A stretch of 64,000 bases of DNA from Ahniella sp. (GCA_016712105.1 JADJRU010000005.1:124001-188000), one strand, 5' to 3'; positions 48,739-59,210 are shown, counted from the first letter of the stretch. Numbers and translations are program-made. Notes: generated by a model not told the origin, from the letters alone.

Positions 48739-49762
48739 TTACAGCTGACCCGATGATTGCAGTACCACCGACACTATATGGCGGCATCGAGCGGATCATC
48801 GGAGGACTCATCGACGAGCTTGCAGCCCGTGGTCACGACATGGCGCTGATAGCGCATCCCGATTCGATCCAAGGCAACTGCCATCGCTTCAGCTGGCCTC
48901 GCTCAGAACATGATCGATACCCTGCCGGCGCCCATGTGCGCGCGCTGCATGCTGCCGTGCGCCAGTTTGAACCGGACCTGGTGCATAGCTTCTCCCGGTT
49001 GGCCGGCTGTTGACCTTGTCGATCTATGGGCGGCTGCCGCTGGTCATGAGTTATCAACGAGAAATCTCGAAGCGCAATATCCTTTGGGCCTCACGCCTGC
49101 TGGGTCGGCGTATCCGCTTCACTGCCTGCTCCGCAAGTATGCTCCCCGGCGTCCCGGCGGCTGAAAGATGGTCCGTGATCCCCAACTTTGTCGATGAAAC
49201 CCGCTTTCTGTCGACCAGCCGAGTCGCCGACAATGCACCACTGCTCTTCTTGAGCCGGCTGGATTACATAAAGGGCGCGCACCTTGCCATCGACGCAGCG
49301 CGTCAATGTGGCCGCCCGCTGATTCTCGCAGGGAACCGGGCAGAAACCGGTCCAGAACGAGAATACTTCGACCGCTTCATTGCCCCCGAACTCGACGACC
49401 AGCAGATTCGTTGGGTCGGCCCGGTCGACGACACGGCCAAGATCAAATTGCTTCAGACAGCTCGAGCACTGTTGGTGCCGATCCAATGGAGCGAACCGTT
49501 CGGAATCGTTTTCGCCGAGTCATTGGCGTGTGGCACACCAGTCATTTCGTCGCCGCGTGGGGCGCTTCCGGAAATCATCCGTTCCGGTGAACATGGTTAT
49601 CTGGTCGAAGGCCCGGCTGCCTTGGTCCAGGCGATCCATGATGTAGCCGGAATCGACCGGGAAGCATGCCGCGCACGATTCGAGAGCCGCTTCAGCCGGC
49701 GGGTCGTGGTTGACCAGTACGAAACACTCTACAAGCTTCATGCGGGCCAAGCTGGCCACTGA
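48726..49762 (+). pseudogene. Family 4 glycosyltransferase, one frameshift
   Basis: From GTG 48726 (VRILITADPMIAVPPTLYGG, IERIIGGLIDELAARGHDM) to DLVHSFSRLA; slip at about 49008; then LSIYGRLPLVMSYQREISKR, VIPNFVDETRF, LLFLSRLDYIKGAHLAIDAA and SEPFGIVFAESLACGTPVIS. Close to 345 residues. The YGGIERII and PFGIVFAESLA features match GT4 mannosyltransferase-like enzymes, though the sugar is unknown. Confidence 0.81.
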
Positions 49763-51212
49763 GACGACTGCAGTTCACTCACCGACGCTCCTCGACAAGC
49801 GGCCGCTCTTGAGCCACTTGCATGTCCGGAGCCTTGGGATCGCCTCCTTGGGAATTGCCGGTTGGGCCGCAACCCGACCGGCACAGGACGATCCGACGAA
49901 CTATGTCGCCTTCGCCTTAATGGCCATCGCTGCGCTCCTGCCGGCACTACTTTGGGCCATCGATCCCCAAACGATTCGCGATTCCGCTTTTTTCGCTCTA
50001 TGCCGTCAGCTTTGTTTGGAGCTCGGCAATGCCCCTTTGGATCGACATCCCCTGATCACCTTGTACGAACCAACGGAGCGAGTCTACGCCGCGACAGTTG
50101 TGGTGGTGCACTTACTTGCTGGTCTTGTGGGATGGCGGCTCATTTGGCGCAAACCACCAAAACCTCCCAGGCAAATCTGGGTACTGAAATCGGGCACGCG
50201 CCTGTCCGTGTATTTCGTACTGCTGATCGCATCAATCGTCTACGAGTTCATGTTTCGCGCCGGGCAACTGAATGAGATTTCCGGGCTTCTTCCGATCACG
50301 CGCGCGTTCTTCGGTTCCGTAAGCATGATCGCGTTGTTGATGCTCGCGTTTCGAATTGGTCGCGGAGAGGGTGAAATCATCCACAGACTTGTGTTTTTTA
50401 CTCTTTTGATCATTTTTTGCCTGATCAATGCCACAGGGCTTCTTCTCGTGGGCGCGATCGTGGCCTTGGGTGCCGCAACGTTCGGCTTGACCCTGGGTTC
50501 AGGAAAATTGCCGTGGAAAATGTTGTCGATCACCATTGCCATCATGGCGGTCCTGCACCTCGGCAAGGAACAGATGCGCGACTACCATTGGAACTACCTT
50601 GGCCGATGGACGCTGACAATCAGCGAGTATCCGGAGTTCTATCGCCAATGGTTGGAATACGGCGTCGATCGATTGATGATGGATGATGAACAAGCAGCAT
50701 TTCAGTCGGCTAGATCCGTGGTGCAGCGTGCAAGCCTGTTTCACATGACTCTCCGAACGACCCAGATGGCGGGCGCCGACGTCCCCTATCTGCTTGGCGA
50801 GTCGTACGCGCCAGTGCCGCTGCTTCTGGTACCTCGTTTCATTGCACCCGACAAACCGTTCTCTCACGAAGGGACGACTCTGCTGAACGTCCACTATGGC
50901 CTTCAGGATCGTGAAGGCACGGAAACGACGACCATCGGGTGGGGACTCATGAACGAGTCCTATGCCAACTTCGGCATCTTCGGAGCAGCGCTGCTCGGTC
51001 TCCTGTTGGGCTGGGTCATTGGATTCATCGAGCGACTTGGCAAGGACATGCCGCTGGAGTCCATGCGCGTCCTTTATGGTTTCTTCTTTGTCGGCATCGC
51101 CATCAACACCGAAGCCACCATGGGTGTATTTCTGACCACTTGGTTTCAAGGATCCGTCGGGTTGGCCATGCTCCTCGCCTATGTGGACCGGCGAAAGTTC
51201 GCAGCAACTTGA
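49740..51212 (+). CDS. Wzy-like oligosaccharide repeat-unit polymerase, membrane protein
   Basis: A 490-residue polytopic protein from ATG 49740 with about 11 hydrophobic segments. The conserved LVPRFIAPDKP followed by a large periplasmic loop region and GLMNESYANFGIFGAALLGL, with GFFFVGIAINTE nearby, resembles O-antigen polymerase/WzyE-like proteins (membrane-embedded joining of repeat units). The same locus carries an ABC exporter, which normally works without a polymerase; see findings. Intact, overlapping its upstream neighbour by 23 bases. Confidence 0.7.
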   Translation: MRAKLATETTAVHSPTLLDKRPLLSHLHVRSLGIASLGIAGWAATRPAQDDPTNYVAFALMAIAALLPALLWAIDPQTIRDSAFFALCRQLCLELGNAPLDRHPLITLYEPTERVYAATVVVVHLLAGLVGWRLIWRKPPKPPRQIWVLKSGTRLSVYFVLLIASIVYEFMFRAGQLNEISGLLPITRAFFGSVSMIALLMLAFRIGRGEGEIIHRLVFFTLLIIFCLINATGLLLVGAIVALGAATFGLTLGSGKLPWKMLSITIAIMAVLHLGKEQMRDYHWNYLGRWTLTISEYPEFYRQWLEYGVDRLMMDDEQAAFQSARSVVQRASLFHMTLRTTQMAGADVPYLLGESYAPVPLLLVPRFIAPDKPFSHEGTTLLNVHYGLQDREGTETTTIGWGLMNESYANFGIFGAALLGLLLGWVIGFIERLGKDMPLESMRVLYGFFFVGIAINTEATMGVFLTTWFQGSVGLAMLLAYVDRRKFAAT

Positions 51213-51223
51213 TTCGAGGAACA

Positions 51224-52413
51224 GTGCCGTTTCGCCTCGCAATCGTCGTTAGTCATCCGATTCAGTACTACGCTCCGTGGTTTCGATATCTGCACGGCGT
51301 TTCAGCCATTGAACTTCGTGTCTTTCACCTGTGGGATGCTGGCACCCATAATCGAATGGATCCCGGTTTTGGCCGCTCCATCCAATGGGATGTTGATCTG
51401 CTCTCGGGGTACGACCACGAATGGGTCGGAAATTGGAGCCTGCACCCCGGGACCGATCGGTTCACAGGGCTCGTCAATCCCGGGCTTGCCGGAGCACTTC
51501 GGCGATTTCGACCGAACGCCGTCCTGGCATTCGGATACAGCCAACTCTCCATGCTTGCACTTGGCCTGCTGTCGCCCTGGCCACTGATCCTGCGGGGGCA
51601 TTCCCCTGAACTGGGTCAACCCCCTCGACACTCGGGACTCAAGGCTGCTTTGCGTCGTCGTGTCTTGCGTCGTGCGGCAGCGCATCTGGCGGTTGGCAAA
51701 GCGAATCGACATTGGCTGGAACGACAGGGGTCTTGCCAGAGTCCATATTTCACGCTCCTCACGCGATCGAGCAGTCCCGATTTGTGGAGACTCTGGCCAG
51801 AGATCCGGACGCACGTGTGCGCCTGCGATCCAAACATGGCATTGGTGCCCAAGACACCTGCTTCCTGTTTGTCGGCAAACTGATTGACGTAAAGCAGCCA
51901 ACGCTGCTGGTGAAGGCATTCCGGCAAATGAACCGACCGGATAGTCATCTGGTATTCGTGGGCTCCGGTGTTCAGGAAGCAGCTTTGCGCGCTGAAGCCG
52001 GCGACCATTCACGGATCCACATGATCCCTTTTGCCAATCAGTCAGAAATGCCCGGCATCTATGCGATGTCGGATGTTGTGGTGCTCCCCAGTTCATCGGA
52101 GACTTGGGGCTTGGTCGTCAACGAGGCGCAATGCCTCGGTAAGCCGTGTGTCGTGAGTGATCAAGTCGGTTGTCACCCGGACCTGGTCATCCCAGGTCAG
52201 ACTGGCTGGGTCTTTCGATCGGGCGACGCGGATGCATTGAAAGACTGTCTGCTGGCAGCAGCCTCGGATCCGGCTGGCGTGGCGATTCTTGGCGATCAGG
52301 CTCGAATTCTTTCGCAACGCTACAGCTATGAACAGACGTCTGCCGGGCTGATGGCGGCGCTGGACCATGTGGCGCGCACCTCACGAACATCCTGCACATC
52401 GTTCCGTCTCTGA
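51224..52413 (+). pseudogene. Family 4 glycosyltransferase, one frameshift
   Basis: From GTG 51224 with gagga four bases upstream: FRLAIVVSHPIQYYAPWFRY, DVDLLSGYDHEWV and LILRGHSPELGQPPRHSG. At about 51735 the frame slips to CFLFVGKLIDVKQPTLLVKA, SDVVVLPSSSETWGLVVNEA and QCLGKPCVVSDQVGCHPDLV, a GT4 donor domain. Total about 395 residues. Confidence 0.8.
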
Positions 52414-53522
52414 ATGTGGAAACAGGCGGCCCTGCCCAATCAGTTGTGTCCCTTGCCGATGCCCAGTCACGGGCGGGGCTCAAGGTGACGATCCTGACCC
52501 TCGATTACCGACGTCATGGCCGCCTGCTCGAACCCAGCCATGCCGACCTGGTATCTCTCCCGGCAACGTTCCTGACCCGCGCGCTCAGAGGTTGGTCGCT
52601 TACATTCGCCAAGGCAGCAACCCGATTGGCGCAGCAGCATGACGTTGTCCACAACCACGGCCTGTGGATGCAACCGAATCGGCAGGCGCGTATCGCGGCA
52701 CAAACGGCGGGTGTTCCATTAGTGATTTCACCGCGAGGCATGCTCGAACACTATTCGCTGAATCGAAGCTCCTTGAGAAAGCGTGCAGCCATGACTGCAT
52801 TTGAACGGCGCAACCTCGACAGTGCAGCGCTGCTCCATGCTACGTCCGAGGAAGAGGCGGCTTCCATAAGAGTCACGGTCCCCGGGACCAGGATCGTCGT
52901 GATTCCCAATGTGGTGGCGCACATCGAAGTTCCACGAGGCGAAGACGGGCCGCTCAAATCGCTGCTCTACCTCGGCCGCCTCGACAGCAAAAAGGGCATT
53001 GATTGGTTATTGGACGCATGGTCGCTGCTGGCATCAAAACATCAGGACTGGACGCTCAGAATCGTCGGGCCCGTCGCCATGGGCTTTGAGGACACACTGG
53101 ATGCCATGAAGAACCGCCACAACGCGACACCGCGTGTGACCTGGTGCGCTGCATTGGATGGCATCGCCAAGCACCAGGAGATCGCAGCAAGCACGGCCGT
53201 TGTCCTCCCTTCACGCTCCGAAAATTTCGGCAATGTGGTGGTCGAGGCAATGCGCCATGGCAAGCCTGTGCTGGCGACCACGGCAACACCATGGAAGGTA
53301 CTCAACGATCAAGACCTCGGACTTCAGGTGTCCACTGATCTTGAAGGAATCCGAGCCGGTCTGGACCGACTGTTGTCAATGCCTGCCGGCGCACTGGATG
53401 CAATGGGAATGCGTGCGCGCGACTTTGCGCTGTCGACGTTCTCGGAATCCGAGATTGGCGCGCTCTGGGCCAGGACATACTCTGACCTGCTCAGCCGTCG
53501 TTCTGGATCAAACATCCGTTGA
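52383..53522 (+). CDS. Family 4 glycosyltransferase, start codon altered
   Basis: The family start reads xNILHIVPSLNVETGGPAQS, here from codon ACG 52383, where an ATG would be expected; the first ordinary start is GTG 52416, which would remove the first strand of the Rossmann fold. The rest is intact: HNHGLWMQPNRQA, SPRGMLEHYSLNRSSLRKR, LLYLGRLDSKKGIDWLLDAW and VLPSRSENFGNVVVEAMRHG. About 379 residues. An ATG-to-ACG substitution or a consensus error is the simplest reading. Its stop overlaps the next TTG start (TTGA). Confidence 0.8.
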   Translation, partial: TNILHIVPSLNVETGGPAQSVVSLADAQSRAGLKVTILTLDYRRHGRLLEPSHADLVSLPATFLTRALRGWSLTFAKAATRLAQQHDVVHNHGLWMQPNRQARIAAQTAGVPLVISPRGMLEHYSLNRSSLRKRAAMTAFERRNLDSAALLHATSEEEAASIRVTVPGTRIVVIPNVVAHIEVPRGEDGPLKSLLYLGRLDSKKGIDWLLDAWSLLASKHQDWTLRIVGPVAMGFEDTLDAMKNRHNATPRVTWCAALDGIAKHQEIAASTAVVLPSRSENFGNVVVEAMRHGKPVLATTATPWKVLNDQDLGLQVSTDLEGIRAGLDRLLSMPAGALDAMGMRARDFALSTFSESEIGALWARTYSDLLSRRSGSNIR

Positions 53523-54627
53523 AAATCACGTTGTGCACAGGCCCGACCCTGCCCGTTCCGGCACTGGCCGGGGGCGCAGTACATCGCTTCTGGGAACAAA
53601 TGGCGCCGGCTTTCGTAGCCGCAGGGCACGATGTGACACTGATCGCACGAACGTTCCAAGGGCAAGTCGATCAAGAATCCTGGAAAGGTGTCCGGATCAT
53701 CCGAGTGGGTGGATTCGACGACTCGGGATCACGTGTCGGCAACCTGTTCCGGGGTCTGTGGGATTCACGCCATGTCACTCGCGTATTGCCCAAGGCTGAC
53801 ATTGTGGTCACCAACGATCTCGCATTGCCTTTTGCCATAGCTCGCCACCCATATGCGGGGCGACTGGTCATGGCGATGGGGCGCCAACCCAAAGGCCAGC
53901 TGTCGTGGTATCCCCGTGTTGATGGCGTGGCCGCGGCGTCCCGATCGGTAGCGGAACAGATTGCAGCGCAAACGCCAAGTTTGTCCGCCAAGACACGGGT
54001 ATTGCCTTATGCCGTGGACACAAATGTGTTCCATTGCAGGGATGATCAATGTCCAGCACCAAACACCGTGCTGTTCGCGGGTCGACTGCATCCTGAGAAA
54101 GGATTGGACTGGCTGATCGACGCGTATCGAATGGCCGTCTCGATAGAACCTTCTCTTCGCCTCAGTATCGTCGGCCCCTGGCGAACAGAGCAAGGGGCGC
54201 CGGCGAGCACTATCGAGACTCGCTTCGGGAACGGAGCAAGGATCTTCCCGTCAACTGGCTGGAACCGGAATTCGACCCACTAAAATTGGCGAATATCTAT
54301 CGAGCGCACGCGACATTCGTTTACCCGTCGATTGCCACACAGGGCGAAACGTTCGGCCTCGCCCCACTCGAATCGATGTCTTGTGGGGCCGTTCCCATTG
54401 TCTCGAACCTGCCCTGCTTCACCGAGTATCTGTCGGCCGGCGAGAATGGCTGGGTGGTGGACTATCAAGATACCAATCCAGTGTCGACACTCGCAAACAC
54501 GCTGGTTCAGGCCGGCGTTGATCATGCAGCCATGAGGCAGTCAGCCATCACGACTGCATCCCGATTCTCGGTGGCCAATGTCGCTGCTGCCTGGATTTCG
54601 GCATTTGAGACTTGGGTGAATTCATGA
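53519..54627 (+). pseudogene. Family 4 glycosyltransferase, one frameshift
   Basis: From TTG 53519 (KITLCTGPTLPVPALAGGAV), HRFWEQMAPAFVAAGHDVTL, LVMAMGRQPKGQLSWYPR and LFAGRLHPEKGLDWLIDAYR. At about 54215 the frame slips, then LANIYRAHATFVYPSIATQG and ETFGLAPLESMSCGAVPIVS give the donor site. About 370 residues. It ends in an ATGA overlap with the next gene. Confidence 0.81.
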
Positions 54628-55400
54628 AGCTGGAAGACATCACAGCGGTTGTGCTGTGTCGCGATGAACAGGACAACATTGGCCGTACGCTCGAGCGGTT
54701 AGTCCGGTTTCCGCAGGTGGTCGTTCTGGACAGCGGTAGCACCGATGCCACCGAAGCGATCGCACGATCATTCCCGAATGTCCATTGGGCTAGCCGGTCT
54801 TTTGACTGCCATGCGAATCAGTGGAACCATGCCGTGTCACTGGCCTCATCGGATTGGATACTGAGTCTCGACGCCGATTATCAGGTGCCTTCCGGGTTTC
54901 TGGACGAACTGCTTGAACTCGAAGCGAAGGCCCCCGTTTATCGCGCGGCATTCAGGTTTCTGGTTCAGGGCACTGCATTGAGGGCAGCCCTGTTGCCACC
55001 ACGTGCGGTGTTGTTCCGAAAGAGTATTGCCCGCTATGAACAAGACGGCCACACCCAATCGTTGGTTTACCCCGGATCGGCACCTTTGCTCGACTCCCCC
55101 ATCGATCATGATGACCGTAAGCCACTGTCGCGCTGGATCGCTGCACAGGGCAAGTACATGGATCTGGAGGCCGCCAAGCTGCAGCGCACCTCGACCCGGA
55201 ATCTGGATTGGCCAGACCGCCTGCGCAAGCTTTGGGTCATCATGCCTTGGCTGGTACCCCTGCATGTCTTGTTCGTTCGTGGCGCGCTCCTGGACGGCAT
55301 GGCAGGTTGGCACTACGCATTGAGCCGCGGCGTCGCAGAATGGATCCTGCTCCTCAGCATCCTCGACCTGAAGCTGCGAAATCGTAGAATGCAATCATGA
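54624..55400 (+). CDS. Family 2 glycosyltransferase, WaaE/KdtX-like
   Basis: A 258-residue GT2 enzyme from ATG 54624: ITAVVLCRDEQDNIGRTLER, VVVLDSGSTDATEAIARSFP and LSLDADYQV, the WaaE/KdtX-like pattern (glycosyltransferases adding to LPS core or EPS). The C-terminal hydrophobic helix (VAEWILLLSILDLKLR) suggests membrane attachment. Intact, ATGA overlaps at both ends. Confidence 0.86.
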   Translation: MKLEDITAVVLCRDEQDNIGRTLERLVRFPQVVVLDSGSTDATEAIARSFPNVHWASRSFDCHANQWNHAVSLASSDWILSLDADYQVPSGFLDELLELEAKAPVYRAAFRFLVQGTALRAALLPPRAVLFRKSIARYEQDGHTQSLVYPGSAPLLDSPIDHDDRKPLSRWIAAQGKYMDLEAAKLQRTSTRNLDWPDRLRKLWVIMPWLVPLHVLFVRGALLDGMAGWHYALSRGVAEWILLLSILDLKLRNRRMQS

Positions 55401-55963
55401 CCCAACAGCGACTCGACCAGTTTGACGGCTCCAGGTTTGACCGAGGTAGATCGAGACTGGTCGAGATACTGTGGGCTGTCTTGCAGGAATCCCTGTTTGC
55501 GACAGGTCTTCCGGGCTCTCGATGGCGAGCGGGTTTGCTCCGGATGTTCGGCGCAGAAGTCGGGGCCGGCGTGGTCATCAAGCCTCGGGTGCGCGTCAAG
55601 TTTCCGTGGCGCCTCCACGTTGGTGATCACAGTTGGATTGGCGAAGCTGCGTGGATCGACAATCTCGCGGAGATCCGGATCGGAAGCCATACGTGCATTT
55701 CTCAAGGGGTTTATCTGTGCACGGGCAATCACGATTGGTCGGTCGCCGGATTTGATTTGCGGGTTGCCCCGATCTTGATTGGCTCAGGCTGCTGGGTTGG
55801 CGCCTTTTGTTTGGTGGCGCCGGGTTCTCGCATCACAGATGGCTCCGTGCTGTCGCTGGGCGTTGCATGGTCGGGTGCCAGCGAAGAGAACACCATCTAC
55901 GGAAGAGAAGGATCGAAGATGAGTTCTCGCTGGAAATCAGGGCCCAACGCGGATCAGCCCTAA
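55397..55963 (+). CDS. WcaF-like hexapeptide-repeat acetyltransferase
   Basis: A 188-residue left-handed beta-helix acetyltransferase of the colanic-acid WcaF type: FGAEVGAGVVIKPRVRVKFP, HSWIGEAAWIDNLAEIRIGS, LCTGNHDWS with the catalytic His, and IGSGCWVGAFCLVAPGSRI. It uses acetyl-CoA to O-acetylate a sugar. ATG 55397 overlaps the preceding stop (ATGA). The C-terminal end (about 20 residues) is less typical. No related gene follows for 230 bases. Confidence 0.85.
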   Translation: MTQQRLDQFDGSRFDRGRSRLVEILWAVLQESLFATGLPGSRWRAGLLRMFGAEVGAGVVIKPRVRVKFPWRLHVGDHSWIGEAAWIDNLAEIRIGSHTCISQGVYLCTGNHDWSVAGFDLRVAPILIGSGCWVGAFCLVAPGSRITDGSVLSLGVAWSGASEENTIYGREGSKMSSRWKSGPNADQP

Positions 55964-56196
55964 ATACAGCACCGGAAGACAGCCACCTGACAACCAGCAA
56001 GCGCGCAACCGCTACATAGCGCTGCAACCAGCATTTCAGTTCTGTCCCGGGGCCATGTTGCTCGTCTACGTCTGATGTTCAGACCGGTACATTTTAGTCG
56101 GGAGTTGTTACGATGAAATCCAAACGGTGCGAACTTCTCTAAGGCATTCTGGCAACCACGCCACTCTTTGAGCCCGCCCGAGATTTTCGGGATTGA

Positions 56197-56777
56197 ATGC
56201 GCAACGAGAAGGCGCTGCAGGCTTGGCGCCATGCTGGCCGCCCCCGTCCCGGCGCCTCACGTCGTCAAAGACAGTATGCTGCTGGCACATGCCAAACACT
56301 TCGGCTTGAAGACGCTTGTGGCGACGGGCATGTTCAATGGAGACATGATGTACGCCATGTGGCATCACTTTGCGAAACTCAACTCGATCGAGTTGAGTCC
56401 GGAACTTCATACACGGACGAAAGGGCGTTCTGCGAAGACGCCGAACATCGAACTGATCCAGGGCGAGAGCGCTGTCGAACTTGGGAAGCTAATCCCTGGA
56501 CTGACTGAGCCCGCCTTGTTTCGGTTTGACTGCCATTTCTCGGCAGGAGAAACCGCGAGCGGCGACAAGCACACTCCAGTGATGGAAGAGCTGAATGCCC
56601 TTCTGGGCAGTCCGCTTGCGCTCTTCATCATCGATGACGCCCGATGCTTTGGCACGGACCCTCGCATATCGTCACACGAGCCAATTCGCGTCACGGCGAC
56701 CTGATCTTGATGTGGTTGTGTCGGATGACAGCATGCGAATCGTTCCTAAAGAAACATCGAGCCCTGGAAGCGTTTGA
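56197..56777 (+). pseudogene. Small SAM-binding-like protein, frameshifted
   Basis: Pieces in three frames: MRNEKALQAWRHAGRP from ATG 56197; then VKDSMLLAHAKHFGLKTLVA, TGMFNGDMMYAMWHHFAKLN, SIELSPELH, ELIQGESAVELGKLIPGL and ALFIIDDARCFGTD from about 56250; then DLDVVVSDDSMRIV to a stop at 56777. The T-G-x-F-N-G-D motif resembles a class I methyltransferase motif I, and IELS the motif II acid, but the protein is short and I do not recognise the family with certainty. Breaks at about 56240 and 56690. Bases 55964-56196 carry nothing recognisable. Confidence 0.55.
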
Positions 56778-56872
56778 ATCGTTCGGGTTTTACTCTAGAC
56801 CGATCGGCAATCCGTCCGGCTTTTTCTCGGTTGGTCGCAACGGAATACCTAGATTGCGTTGTCTGCAGCGCC

Positions 56873-58108
56873 TTAGCGCGATGCGCACTCTGCCAAGAAA
56901 TCGAATAGCTGCCTCGCATTCAATCGCTCGTCGGTGTTGTCCAAGAAAAATTGCGGCCAAACCGGTCCGTCGGTCCACCGCAAGTCCTTCGAACTCAGAT
57001 CCCCGCTAACGCCCTCTGGCCCGAATGCAAGGGTCGTCACCCCGGCGATGCCGGAAACCTGTGTATGCAAGGGATGCCCCTTGGGAGCCACCAGCAACAG
57101 CGGCCGGCCACTACGCATCAGACCTGCAAGTTTCGACGGCTGATACGCTGAATCGTCGGAAAACAGGGCAACGAGACGTTCGCTTTCCAGTTGAAGTCTT
57201 CTCGCTTCGATCAAGGAGACCCGGTTGGTCTGCTCTTCAACCTGATTCCACCCTGCAGAACGGGCAATCGGTTCGATGGTCCTTTCGCCTTTACCATCTG
57301 GCGCATACGACGTTCCAACAAATCGAACATGCACCCTGTCAAGCTGGGCATTACCCAATGATCGGGCTCGGACCATCGCTTCGAACAATGCCTTGGCCGC
57401 CGGCTGCAAGTCCTCTCCGCCTCGGCCCACTGAGGTCCACATCCCGGAAACTGGTTCACCGTATTCTTCGGGAGGTCCGAAGCCTTCCGACGGAAAGGGA
57501 AGCACCAATGCGGGCGGCACCTCACCGTAACGAGCCCGAAGCTGCTCCAGATATCCAGGACTGACGGCAGTAAGGCCAGCGGCATCCCTCACGGCAACGG
57601 GTTCGGCATGTCGGGCCATCATCTGGGACATCCCGTGCCGCAGCCTTCCACCGGGAGGCTTTCGCCCAGTGCGACGATAGTAATCGTTGATCCATGGATC
57701 CTGATAGTCAAGCACATACGGCACGCCATACCGCCTCTTCCAGATCGGGCCAAGCGTAAACGTGTTGAACGCAGTGCTGCTGAAATAGACAAGATCGTAT
57801 GGTCGCTCATCCAACAGTCGCTCCCCACCCATGCGCAGCGGGGCCAGCGCCCTACGGAACAGATTGTTCTGCCCAAACCAACGATGCCAGACCTGTCCGG
57901 GCGCCCGGACACGATGAATGGGGATGTCCGCTGGAAACTTGCCGAGCAGCGCGTCATCCTTCGGTGACGAGTTGTCGCGCGAATCTACGCAGAGAATCTC
58001 GACTTTCCAGCCATTCTCGAGTGCGCGAGGCGCAAGAAGGCGGGCCCGGTGCATATCGGCAGCAGTGTTCGGCAGGAAACTCGGCGTGACAATCAACAGT
58101 CGTTTCAT
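56873..58108 (-). CDS. Glycosyltransferase, GT-B fold (family 4-like)
   Basis: A 411-residue protein: MKRLLIVTPSFLPNTAADMH, VEILCVDSRDNSSP, PYDLVYFSSTAFNTFTLG and DYQDPWINDYYRR (the DYQDPW motif of a GT4-like EPS group), with the later AYQPSKLAGLMRSGRPLLLV as donor region. Intact and on the strand opposite to the preceding 20 genes, so it is transcribed separately, with the FkbM gene upstream of it. Confidence 0.82.
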   Translation of the reverse strand: MKRLLIVTPSFLPNTAADMHRARLLAPRALENGWKVEILCVDSRDNSSPKDDALLGKFPADIPIHRVRAPGQVWHRWFGQNNLFRRALAPLRMGGERLLDERPYDLVYFSSTAFNTFTLGPIWKRRYGVPYVLDYQDPWINDYYRRTGRKPPGGRLRHGMSQMMARHAEPVAVRDAAGLTAVSPGYLEQLRARYGEVPPALVLPFPSEGFGPPEEYGEPVSGMWTSVGRGGEDLQPAAKALFEAMVRARSLGNAQLDRVHVRFVGTSYAPDGKGERTIEPIARSAGWNQVEEQTNRVSLIEARRLQLESERLVALFSDDSAYQPSKLAGLMRSGRPLLLVAPKGHPLHTQVSGIAGVTTLAFGPEGVSGDLSSKDLRWTDGPVWPQFFLDNTDERLNARQLFDFLAECASR

Positions 58109-58274
58109 GATGCACTTTGAAACGCTTCAATGACCCGCGTATCCGAGATGACCCCGACCAATGCGAAGACGCAACCGTCCCGGGAATGCTCACGCAATGG
58201 CTGGTCCCTCATCACTTTTTTCGCAAACAAATTCAGATTGGCCGCCTCCATCATCGCTCCCTTGAATGCAATTC

Positions 58275-59050
58275 CTAGGAGGAGGCAGCCCATCGCTTGT
58301 CCATTCGAAATCGTCCGTCACGTCGAACAAACACCAGATCCATTTGCCATAGCGCTCGATCCAATGGACGACGAGTCAACCCTGCAACATCGAACGAAAC
58401 AAAACCATGATCGGCAAGCCAGTTGGAGACCTCGTGGACAAGCGGGACATCCTTGTGTATGTCCAGTAAATTGACCTCAGCCAAAATCACCTCTACGTTT
58501 GGTAGAAGTCGCTCTGCACCCTTAAGCACTTCCAGCTCAAAGCCCTGGACATCAAGCTTGATGAAGTCGGGTGGGTCGATGCGATCGCTACGCTCCCACC
58601 AATCATCCAGTGCGACAGACTCAAACGTTCTGGATCTGGCGTGCTTGGCAACATGCTCGCTCAGTACGCTGGAGGCCGTTTCCACCAACGACAGAGTCAG
58701 TTCTTCGCCAGATCTGGACGACAAAAGATCGCCAAACACCCTGACCCGTTGATTGCCAGCAAATCTTTCATGGATTTTGGCTTGCTTTCCTGGCTGCGGC
58801 TCAAAACATGAGACAAGACAGTTCGGCCAAACATCAAGAAAATCGCAGCGAAATCGCCGTGATATGCGCCGACGTCAATCGCATGTTTCGGCACGAATCC
58901 AAACTTCGACATGCGAATCAAACTCTGCGCCATATCAGGACTTTCGAGCCTTTTTCGCAGCTTCCCCAGAGATAAACTGCTTAAGCCGATTGGAGCATGC
59001 CTTCGTCCGGTTTGTTTTGGGAACTCTATCAGGCAATCATATCGAAGCAC
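58275..59050 (-). pseudogene. FkbM-family methyltransferase, frameshifted
   Basis: The start region (MLRYDCLIEFPKQTGRRHAP from 59050) leads to HAIDVGAYHGDFAAIFL (motif I); after about 58840 the frame slips, and from about 58740 another frame gives VFGDLLSSRSGEELTLSLVE, DFIKLDVQGFELEVLKGAER and EVILAEVNLLDIH, the FkbM hallmark. Total about 258 residues. It is upstream of the minus-strand glycosyltransferase with a 166-base gap. Confidence 0.75.
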
Positions 59051-59210
59051 GATCGCAACTTTGCGTAACGCGGAGGAAAAGCTTGAATACTTTCGCGTTT
59101 CGGCAAAGAAGTGCGATGCTTGCCGTGCCGTCTTGTCGGAACGACCTAGCTTCAGTCGATTGCCCGTGTAAATGGATGTGATATGGCACCCTTGAGCCTA
59201 GAGCCAACGT

